From the NCBI RefSeq assembly GCF_030162935.1, contig NZ_JASAUZ010000001.1, positions 248,001-312,000 on the forward strand: 64,000 nt of DNA, written 5' to 3'. Below, piece after piece: positions 57,464-64,000 of this stretch. Each line of letters opens with the position of its first letter. Position 1 is the stretch's first letter. The stretch comes from Comamonas halotolerans. GTDB lineage: Bacteria > Pseudomonadota > Gammaproteobacteria > Burkholderiales > Burkholderiaceae_C. Under the pieces are notes generated by a model. The model made no database searches. It saw nothing but the letters and a program-made list of their open reading frames with translations, and was not told where the DNA came from. The translations under genes were made by a program, and so were the position numbers.

Positions 57464-57823
57464 TTATTTAGCAGGAATCTGGTCAACACCTTGTGCAGGC
57501 GCTGTCGGCACAGTGCTATCCACTGCTGGAGCCGTCACCGCTGGGGCAGGCACACTCTCCAGCACACTACCCGTGCTGACGGGACGTGCATTACCCAGAT
57601 ATGCCAAAGCCAGTGTGGCCACAAAGAACACTGTCGCCAGCGCTGCAGTGCTGCGAGACAGAAAGTTTGCACTGCCACTGGCACCAAACAAGCTGCCCGA
57701 CGTGCCACTACCAAAAGCCGCACCCATATCAGCACCCTTGCCATGCTGAATCAAGATCAATCCAATCATGGCCAAGGCCGACAACATCTGTACAGCCAAA
57801 ATCAATGTCGCAAACGCGCTCAT
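57464..57823 (-). CDS. secG: SecG, preprotein translocase subunit
   Basis: A 119-residue membrane protein with two hydrophobic helices around GLILIQHGKGADMGAAFG, the conserved SecG loop. The C-terminal 40 residues are rich in Pro, Ala and Val, as in other betaproteobacterial SecG. It assists SecYE in protein export. The ATG at 57823 follows GAGGAG by 6 bases. It lies between tpiA and tRNA-Leu. Confidence 0.95.
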   Translation of the reverse strand: MSAFATLILAVQMLSALAMIGLILIQHGKGADMGAAFGSGTSGSLFGASGSANFLSRSTAALATVFFVATLALAYLGNARPVSTGSVLESVPAPAVTAPAVDSTVPTAPAQGVDQIPAK

Positions 57824-57855
57824 CACTACTCCTCAGTTAAACACGTACAGCTACC

Positions 57856-58602
57856 TCAATTGGCCGCTGCAATGATCTGCAAAAAGTCTGCGGCCTTGAG
57901 GGATGCCCCCCCGACCAGGCCACCATCAATATCCGCTTGCGCCAGCAATTGCGCCGCATTTGCAGCATTCATGCTGCCACCATAGAGCAGTGGGACACGT
58001 TGCGCATGCTCTGTCGCAGCCGCGAGCTGCGCACGCAGCACCGCATGCACGGCCTGCGCTTGCTCTGGGCTCGCTGTTTTACCGGTACCGATTGCCCATA
58101 CCGGTTCATAAGCCACCACCAGCTCACTGACACAGTGTCCAACCTGATGAATGACCGCAGCCAGCTGCCGCTTGACAACTTGCTCAGTCTGACCAGCTTC
58201 ACGCTCTTGCAGTGTTTCACCGACACAGACAATCGGCGTCAAACCTTTTGACAGTGCAGCTTGCGCCTTGGCAGCAACCACTGCATCGCTTTCACCATGG
58301 TATTGACGACGCTCCGAGTGCCCCACCAAGACATAGCGCGCGCCAAAGTCTTGCAGCATGGCTGCAGACACCTCTCCGGTGTACGCACCTTTTTCATGCT
58401 GCGAAACATCTTGCGCAGCCAAGGCCACACCGGAGCCTTGGACCAAAGCCTGAACTTGTGCCAGATAAACAGCCGGCACCGCCACACCCACCGCACAATT
58501 AAGCGGGGCTGGCAAACCCTGCACCAAACCAGATACCAAGTCAGCATTGGCTTGCAAGCTGCCATTCATTTTCCAGTTACCAACAATCAGTTTCTTCTTC
58601 AT
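57856..58602 (-). CDS. tpiA: TpiA, triosephosphate isomerase
   Basis: A 248-residue glycolytic enzyme that interconverts dihydroxyacetone phosphate and glyceraldehyde 3-phosphate. Catalytic residues are visible: GNWKMNG (Asn, Lys), GHSERR (His), YEPVWAIGTGKTA (Glu and flexible loop) and LYGGSMN (phosphate binding). secG begins 32 bases downstream. Its substrate dihydroxyacetone phosphate is also that of the methylglyoxal synthase at 14629. Confidence 0.97.
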   Translation of the reverse strand: MKKKLIVGNWKMNGSLQANADLVSGLVQGLPAPLNCAVGVAVPAVYLAQVQALVQGSGVALAAQDVSQHEKGAYTGEVSAAMLQDFGARYVLVGHSERRQYHGESDAVVAAKAQAALSKGLTPIVCVGETLQEREAGQTEQVVKRQLAAVIHQVGHCVSELVVAYEPVWAIGTGKTASPEQAQAVHAVLRAQLAAATEHAQRVPLLYGGSMNAANAAQLLAQADIDGGLVGGASLKAADFLQIIAAAN

Positions 58603-58783
58603 GGGGTCAGTACATCATCAAGATGGAATTGATCTGCGTCATCCAAAAAGCACGCTCTGGTCATGCAAAAAGGATTTAAGCCAAAAATGACTTAAACCCT
58701 GCCTCGCAAACTTTCGCAGCGCACTCCCACAACCATTCATGGGTCAACTGAAGATATCCGGCCAACCCATGAAGCAATGGTTG

Positions 58784-61018
58784 TTACTGCTGTTGCTGCT
58801 GCTGATCAACGTCCGCAGCACCGTTTTGCTCTGCACGAGGTTCACGGCGCTCGCGCGGTTCACGACGCTCACGAGGCTGGCGCTCCGCAGGTGCAGGACG
58901 CTCCGCACGCTCAGGCATACCAGCAGGACGCTCCAGCAAAGCCTTCATGGACAGCTTCACGCGACCCTTGTCGTCCGTCTCCAGCACCTTGACCTTGACC
59001 ACTTGACCTTCCTGCAGGTAGTCAGTCACTTTTTCCACGCGCTCATGGGCAATCTGGCTGATGTGCAGCAAGCCATCCTTGCCAGGCAGCAGATTTACCA
59101 AGGCACCGAATTCGAGAATCTTGACGATAGGGCCTTCGTAGACCTTGCCGATCTCGACTTCAGCCGTAATCTCTTCGATACGTTTCTTGGCAGCTTCCGC
59201 CTTTTCGCCGTCGGTGGCAGCGATGGTAATGGTGCCGTCTTCCTCGATATTGATCTGGGTGCCAGTCTCTTCGGTCAGCGCACGGATAGTTGCGCCACCC
59301 TTGCCAATCACATCACGAATCTTTTCGGGGTTGATCTTCATGGTGAACAGCTTGGGCGCAAATGAAGACACCTCAGTCTTGGCCTCACCCATGGCTTCTT
59401 GCATCTTGCCCAGAATGTGCATGCGCGCTTCCTTGGCTTGCGCCAGAGCCACTTGCATGATTTCCTTGGTGATGCCCTGGATCTTGATATCCATCTGCAG
59501 CGCGGTAATACCGTTGGTAGTACCCGCCACCTTGAAGTCCATGTCACCCAGGTGATCTTCATCACCCAAGATGTCAGTCAGCACGGCAAAGCGGTTGTCT
59601 TCCTTGATCAAACCCATGGCAATACCTGCCACGTGCGCCTTCATGGGAACGCCTGCATCCATCATGGACAAGCAACCACCACACACGGAAGCCATCGACG
59701 AAGAGCCGTTGGACTCGGTGATTTCCGACACCACACGGATCGTGTAAGGGAACTCTTCCTTGCTTGGCAGGCAAGCTGCCAGTGCACGTTTGGCCAGACG
59801 GCCGTGGCCGATTTCGCGGCGCTTGGTCGAACCCATGCGCCCCACCTCACCCGTCGCAAAGGGAGGCATGTTGTAGTGGAACAGGAAGGTGTCTTCAAAC
59901 TCACCAGCCAATGCATCAATCTTTTGCGCATCACGCTCGGTACCCAGCGTAGTCACAACCAGCGCCTGTGTTTCACCACGGGTGAACAGGGCCGAGCCAT
60001 GCGTGCGAGGCAGCACGGAGTTGCGAATTTCGATGGGACGTACGGTACGTGTGTCGCGACCGTCAATACGGGGCTCACCCGCCAGAATCTGCGAACGAAC
60101 AATGCGCGCCTCGATGTCGAACAGCATGCCTTCGACCTTCACAGCGTCAAATTCCACGCCCTGCTCAGACAAAGCAGCCTTCACATCAGCATAAGCAGTG
60201 CGGCACGCCAAGGTACGCACTTGTTTGTTACGCTCTTGGTACGCTGCACGCAGTTTGGCTTCACCCAATTCAGCCACCTTGGCAATCAGCGCCTCGTCTT
60301 TGGCGGGAGCCGTCCAATCCCACGCAGGCTTACCACCTTCGCGCACCAAGTCATGAATGGCCTCAATGGCGATCTTGCCTTGTTCGTGACCAAACACCAC
60401 AGCGCCCAGCATCACTTCTTCAGGCAGTTGCTGTGCTTCAGATTCCACCATCAGCACAGCTGCTTCCGTACCCGCAACCACCAGATCCATCAGCGAGTCC
60501 TTGCGCTGCGTCTGACCAGGATTGAGCACGTACTCACCATTGATGTATCCCACGCGCGCAGCACCGATGGGGCCGCTGAATGGAATGCCCGACACAGCCA
60601 AAGCGGCAGAAGTCGCAATCATGGCTGCGATATCGGCATCCACTTCAGGGTTCAACGAAATGGTGTGAATGACCACATGCACATCGTTGTAGAACCCCTC
60701 TGGGAACAGAGGGCGGATAGGGCGGTCAATCAGACGCGAGGTCAGCGTCTCCAGCTCCGATGGTTTGGCTTCGCGCTTGAAGAAGCTGCCTGGAATCTTG
60801 CCCGCTGCGTAAGTCTTCTCAATGTAGTCAACGGTCAAAGGAAAGAAATCCTGACCAGCCTTGGCAATCTTGGAACCCACCACAGTGGCCAGCACCACGG
60901 TGTCATCGATATTCACCAACACAGCACCAGAAGCCTGGCGAGCGATTTCACCAGTTTCCATGGTGACAGTGTGTTGACCCCATTGGAAAGTCTTGGTCAC
61001 TTTATTGAACATGGTCAT
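58784..61018 (-). CDS. pnp: Polynucleotide phosphorylase
   Basis: A 744-residue phosphorolytic 3'-5' exoribonuclease. Two RNase PH domains are followed by a KH domain ([19 protein letters not shown]) and an S1 domain ([20 protein letters not shown]). The active-site region [20 protein letters not shown] is intact. The C-terminus is a charged, repetitive tail ([11 protein letters not shown]) ending in six glutamines. The ATG at 61018 follows TAGGAGT by 8 bases. The leader contains a long inverted repeat suited to RNase III-dependent autoregulation. Confidence 0.97.
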   Translation of the reverse strand: MTMFNKVTKTFQWGQHTVTMETGEIARQASGAVLVNIDDTVVLATVVGSKIAKAGQDFFPLTVDYIEKTYAAGKIPGSFFKREAKPSELETLTSRLIDRPIRPLFPEGFYNDVHVVIHTISLNPEVDADIAAMIATSAALAVSGIPFSGPIGAARVGYINGEYVLNPGQTQRKDSLMDLVVAGTEAAVLMVESEAQQLPEEVMLGAVVFGHEQGKIAIEAIHDLVREGGKPAWDWTAPAKDEALIAKVAELGEAKLRAAYQERNKQVRTLACRTAYADVKAALSEQGVEFDAVKVEGMLFDIEARIVRSQILAGEPRIDGRDTRTVRPIEIRNSVLPRTHGSALFTRGETQALVVTTLGTERDAQKIDALAGEFEDTFLFHYNMPPFATGEVGRMGSTKRREIGHGRLAKRALAACLPSKEEFPYTIRVVSEITESNGSSSMASVCGGCLSMMDAGVPMKAHVAGIAMGLIKEDNRFAVLTDILGDEDHLGDMDFKVAGTTNGITALQMDIKIQGITKEIMQVALAQAKEARMHILGKMQEAMGEAKTEVSSFAPKLFTMKINPEKIRDVIGKGGATIRALTEETGTQINIEEDGTITIAATDGEKAEAAKKRIEEITAEVEIGKVYEGPIVKILEFGALVNLLPGKDGLLHISQIAHERVEKVTDYLQEGQVVKVKVLETDDKGRVKLSMKALLERPAGMPERAERPAPAERQPRERREPRERREPRAEQNGAADVDQQQQQQ

Positions 61019-61091
61019 GTGTTTTACTCCTATTGAAATTGTCGGGCGCATGCACCCAGCGTTGTTTTGGAGTCAGAACAGAACACGATGC

Positions 61092-61147
61092 CATTCCAGA
61101 AGATTGCTTGCCACTATCAAAAATCAAGCAAGCAAGCTTTTGGAATG
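61092..61147 (-). promoter_or_regulatory. Long hairpin in the pnp leader, probable RNase III/PNPase autoregulation site
   Basis: Two 19-base arms (61092-61110 and 61129-61147) pair at 17 positions around an 18-base loop. The hairpin lies between the rpsO terminator and the pnp start. E. coli pnp has a double-stranded leader in the same place that RNase III cleaves and PNPase then degrades. The function here is inferred from position and structure. Confidence 0.7.
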
Positions 61148-61182
61148 ACACAGCTTCGCTCTGTTTTCAGCAACTCCAAAGT

Positions 61183-61221
61183 AAAAAACGCCTGAGCTAG
61201 GCAATCTAACTCAGGCGTTTT
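61183..61221 (-). terminator. Intrinsic terminator between rpsO and pnp
   Basis: AAAACGCCTGAGTTAG pairs with CTAGCTCAGGCGTTTT with a small internal mismatch; the minus-strand end is T6. Confidence 0.9.
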
Positions 61222-61236
61222 GATCTTGCACTGTGC

Positions 61237-61503
61237 TTACTTACGCAGGCCCAGCTTGGCGATCAAAGCAGTGTAACGGTCAGCGTCCTTACCCTTCAGG
61301 TAGTCCAGCAGCTTACGACGACGGCTCACCATGCGCAGCAGGCCACGACGACCATGGTGGTCCTTCGCGTTCGCCTTGAAGTGGGGAGTCAACTCGTTGA
61401 TGCGAGCAGTCAGCAGTGCAACTTGCACTTCTGGGCTACCAGTATCGTTTTCGGAGCGAGCGTTAGCCTTAACTACTTCAGCCTTCTTATCGGCAGCGAT
61501 CAT
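61237..61503 (-). CDS. rpsO: 30S ribosomal protein S15
   Basis: An 88-residue ribosomal protein with the canonical S15 core: [36 protein letters not shown] and [10 protein letters not shown]. It binds 16S rRNA and is translated from ATG 61503 behind AAGGAAA. The longer frame from 61608 is not conserved. The rpsO-pnp order is the common one. Confidence 0.98.
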   Translation of the reverse strand: MIAADKKAEVVKANARSENDTGSPEVQVALLTARINELTPHFKANAKDHHGRRGLLRMVSRRRKLLDYLKGKDADRYTALIAKLGLRK

Positions 61504-61829
61504 TTTGTTTTCCTTATCAGCGGTGAATCTGGAGGAACCTCCGAGATCACCTGAGTTACTTGCGCCGTGGGCTGGAATGGCCGGCGGCGTGCGTCTTGCA
61601 CCATGCAAAACCTAATCATTGTAGCCGATTCCAGCTTTTCACTCCTGCCCGTCAAGATCAGCTGCAAGTATCAGCCACAGATCAGTGTCTGTGTCCAGCA
61701 CGCTCATTCCATCAAAGCCAACCTCAGGCGAGCCATCTAGCTGCTACTCTCCAACCGTTTGTCTGCCTGTTCACAACCTCCAGTCTGCGAACACTGCCTC
61801 AACAAAGCTTGAGCCACTATCGTCTGAAC
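61504..61829. other. Divergent promoter region between rpsO and the pilin cluster
   Basis: This 326-base region must hold both promoters. I see no strong hexamers, repeats or extra gene. GC content falls towards the pilin side. Confidence 0.45.
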
Positions 61830-62408
61830 ATGGCTCTTTCCTACATACTTTTGCCTAAAAGTTTGCGTGTGCGCTCAGCTTTGCAACGCGGCTTGACGCT
61901 GATTGAACTCATGCTAACACTAGCAGTGCTAGCAATTTTGATGGCCATTGCCGCACCCAGTTTCACTCCAATGATGGAACGCTGGCAAGCCAACCAAGCT
62001 GTCGACGAACTGGAATCCGTACTCGCTTTTGCACGCTCCGAAAGCATTCGACGAGGTGGTGGCCTATCTCTATTGCGCATAGCCCAAAGAGGAGCCTGCA
62101 AAGCTGCAGATAACGAATGGCAATGCGGCTGGACACTAGCTATCGATGTCGACCAAGATGGCTCTGCTGACAACGATCAAGCTACATTGCGCCAGTCCAG
62201 CAGTAGTTACAACAACTTAGTCATCTCCGCCTCAGCCAACAGCGACGCCATTCTCATTGACCGCTGGGGCACCCTCTCTCTTCTTGATGCTGGCAATATT
62301 TTTGTACTAAGCGCAAGTCCGACTGACCAGCCCAGTGCAAATACCAACAAATTGTGCATCCAAGCTGGAGGCCTCATACGAAAGACAAGTGTTCTGAACG
62401 CTTGCTAG
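61830..62408 (+). CDS. GspH/FimT-type minor pseudopilin
   Basis: A 192-residue type IV pilin-like protein. The prepilin peptidase site is RG/LTLIEL, with glutamate at position 5 of the mature protein, followed by a hydrophobic helix and the GspH/FimT signature ERWQANQAVDELESVLAFARSE. The globular part has a C...C pair (GACKAADNEWQCGW). It probably helps prime type IV pilus assembly. It is followed 59 bases later by a related pilin gene. Base composition is lower in GC than the neighbouring nuo and pnp genes. Confidence 0.88.
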   Translation: MALSYILLPKSLRVRSALQRGLTLIELMLTLAVLAILMAIAAPSFTPMMERWQANQAVDELESVLAFARSESIRRGGGLSLLRIAQRGACKAADNEWQCGWTLAIDVDQDGSADNDQATLRQSSSSYNNLVISASANSDAILIDRWGTLSLLDAGNIFVLSASPTDQPSANTNKLCIQAGGLIRKTSVLNAC

Positions 62409-62467
62409 CCACTCATCCCTGAACCGCCTATCCATCCAAGACATTTGCTATAGATGAAGGATTTCCG

Positions 62468-63037
62468 ATGAATACCTACTTCGTCATGCATAGTGCCTAC
62501 ACATCCTCATCCAGCGGGATGACACTGGTTGAGCTACTGATTAGCCTTGCCATCATGTCCATCTTGCTTGGCTTTGGGCTTGCCGGTTTCCGGGTCATTC
62601 ATGAGCGCTGGCAAGTGACACAAGCCATACGTGCCATGGAATCATCTTTCAGGCTCGCACGCTCAGAATCGATCAAACGAGGTGGCCGCGTCGGCATTCG
62701 AAAAATCGAAAACGAAATCAATGGCTGCCAAAACGCAACGACCAGCCGAGAGTGGGGATGTGGCTGGCTTGTATATGCAGACCAAAACAGCAATGGCTCA
62801 TGGGACGCACAGCACGACACACTGCTTCAAGAATTTCGTCCAGACGCCAAAGTCAATGTTCGGCGCTCAGCCAATGGAAGTAGCCTCAACTTCAACCGAT
62901 ATGGCATGACCCACCTCAACGCCATTGGCTTTACTTTTTCCCTCTTGCCTTCCGACAGTACTACGCAAAACGCTCAAACGCTATGCATTAGTTCTGGCGG
63001 ACGGATGCGAACCATTCAAGCAACAAGCTGTCAATGA
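62468..63037 (+). CDS. GspH/FimT-type minor pseudopilin, second copy
   Basis: A 189-residue pilin-like protein with cleavage site SG/MTLVELL after an 17-residue leader, and ERWQVTQAIRAMESSFRLARSES, which parallels the preceding gene. REWGCGW and DTLLQEF also align, so the two look like a tandem duplication that has diverged (FimT/FimU-like). The stop overlaps the start of the next gene by 4 bases. Confidence 0.88.
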   Translation: MNTYFVMHSAYTSSSSGMTLVELLISLAIMSILLGFGLAGFRVIHERWQVTQAIRAMESSFRLARSESIKRGGRVGIRKIENEINGCQNATTSREWGCGWLVYADQNSNGSWDAQHDTLLQEFRPDAKVNVRRSANGSSLNFNRYGMTHLNAIGFTFSLLPSDSTTQNAQTLCISSGGRMRTIQATSCQ

Positions 63038-63687
63038 AAATGAAAAAAGCAATGTTTCATCATTCCAAACAGCGTGGCATTACCCTGCTCGAGTCCTTAA
63101 TCGCCATATTGGTAATGGCTCTCGGAATTCTGGGTATCTTGGGAGCGCAGATGCGCACCCTCAGCAACACACAGACCAGCTTTCATCGTGCCCAGGCAAT
63201 AAGACTTATAGAGGATCTTAGCGAGCGTTTAATGACCACACCCAATGCTCTACGCAATGCCGACACCTATAAATCCCCCTGGGAAGCAGCGCCAAAAGAC
63301 GGCAAAGAAAAAAATGAGGAAGAGATAGCTGATTGCTACACCCAAGCTTGTGACAACACTGAACTCGCTCAATTTGACATAAGCCAATGGAAGGCCAAAG
63401 TGGCGAATACTCTACCCAGTGGCAACGCCAGTATCTTCTTTGCGGACGATGAGACTATCGATACTAACCGACGGCAGCTAGGCGTCATGGTCAGTTGGAG
63501 AGAAAACGAAAGCTCTACAACGAATGATTACCTCAACCCTTTAAACACCAGTAAGGGTAGCGGAGATGGAGAAGAAAAAACTTGCCCCGCCAATCAAACC
63601 TGCCATTTGCAGTTTATCCCCATCGTTGCCCGTTGCGCCCCATACTTCTCTGGCAGCAGTGTTCAGTTTTTCTGCCCAGGCAGTTGA
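63034..63687 (+). CDS. pilV: PilV-type minor pilin
   Basis: A 217-residue type IV pilus minor pilin of the PilV group: cleavage site RG/ITLLESLIAILVMALGILG, then QMRTLSNTQTSFHRAQAIRLIEDL, typical of PilV. Several cysteines in the globular domain probably form disulfides. It overlaps the upstream pilin gene (ATGA) and is followed by a pilW-like gene, the usual order. Confidence 0.88.
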   Translation: MKMKKAMFHHSKQRGITLLESLIAILVMALGILGILGAQMRTLSNTQTSFHRAQAIRLIEDLSERLMTTPNALRNADTYKSPWEAAPKDGKEKNEEEIADCYTQACDNTELAQFDISQWKAKVANTLPSGNASIFFADDETIDTNRRQLGVMVSWRENESSTTNDYLNPLNTSKGSGDGEEKTCPANQTCHLQFIPIVARCAPYFSGSSVQFFCPGS

Positions 63688-63717
63688 TCTCTCACCGTCA
63701 CCTAAAGAGCTCAGTGT

Positions 63718-64000
63718 ATGCATTTATTATTTCCTGAACATTCAGGGGTTTCTAGCAGAAAACCACCCTCACCCAAGCATCATCAACAAGGAGTTTCATT
63801 AATTGAGCTCTTAGTTGGTATTGCAATAGGTCTGCTTACCGTTGCCGTTGCCATGGGAGCACTAATGAGTTCGCGCAGTGTCACTGCCACCGTAGGTGAT
63901 TCAAGCCAGTTTCAGCAACAGTCCTCATATGCATACAGAATTTTTGCCCAACAATTAAGGCAAGCAGGTTCTATGCGATTAAATCTTGCGCCTGATAAAT
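63718..64000 (+). CDS. pilW: PilW-like minor pilin (truncated by window edge)
   Basis: The first 94 codons of an open frame running off the right edge. After a 25-residue basic leader the prepilin site is QG/VSLIELLVGIAIGL, followed by a hydrophobic helix and QQQSSYAYRIFAQQLRQAG, the pattern of PilW proteins. The ATG at 63718 has AAAGAG 11-12 bases upstream. Position after pilV supports the call. Confidence 0.82.
   Translation, partial: MHLLFPEHSGVSSRKPPSPKHHQQGVSLIELLVGIAIGLLTVAVAMGALMSSRSVTATVGDSSQFQQQSSYAYRIFAQQLRQAGSMRLNLAPDK

Overview
The window reads as chromosomal DNA of a betaproteobacterium of the Comamonadaceae, most likely Comamonas or a close relative. The evidence is a split NuoC/NuoD complex I operon in the order tpiA-secG-tRNA-Leu-nuoA to nuoN-DUF2818, a general porin of the Omp32 type, a Bug-family binding protein, and a MutL carrying the endonuclease motif found in bacteria without MutH. 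I see no insertion sequence, prophage, integrase or CRISPR array. The species is an inference; the protein families are read from sequence.

Layout. 1-5320 (+): the end of pgaA followed by pgaB, pgaC and pgaD, which make and export poly-N-acetylglucosamine. 5446-6911: two paralogous glycine-zipper lipoproteins flanking a DedA membrane protein. 6960-18834: mutL and miaA, separated by an RpiR regulator, gdhA with a repeat-rich control region, a porin, a Tat-exported PhoD-like phosphatase, a two-domain methylglyoxal synthase, a hydrolase and a Bcr/CflA exporter. 18971-19117: a tiny lipoprotein. 19175-21962 (-): a cobalamin riboswitch, btuB and a degenerate PduO-type protein. 22157-34282: an accessory-looking stretch with putP, a zinc-ribbon protein, DUF924, a NERD nuclease-helicase, two related VOC proteins around a DUF3079 gene, a Bug binding protein, a methyltransferase, an alcohol dehydrogenase and the tRNA acp3U enzyme. 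It has long spacers of several hundred bases and some low-GC patches.

34403-41454: a lone glutamate/aspartate-type binding protein, then a convergent branched-chain amino acid ABC operon (livG, livF, two binding proteins, livH, livM). 41868-42717: DUF1178 and DUF2818. 42733-57177 (-): the complete 14-gene NADH:quinone oxidoreductase operon. Upstream of it on the same strand are tRNA-Leu(GAG), secG, tpiA, pnp and rpsO. From 61830 (+) a minor-pilin cluster (two GspH/FimT-type pilins, pilV, pilW-like) runs off the right edge.

The most interesting items are: the methylglyoxal synthase with a second, catalytically eroded MGS-like domain; the riboswitch-controlled btuB/PduO-like pair in which the PduO-like protein has lost active-site residues; the array of GCACC motifs upstream of gdhA; the NERD nuclease fused to a superfamily 1 helicase; the Walker A lysine-to-arginine change in LivF; and a long inverted repeat in the pnp leader that fits an RNase III autoregulation site. 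I did not find a clear multi-gene defence island or another obviously new system.
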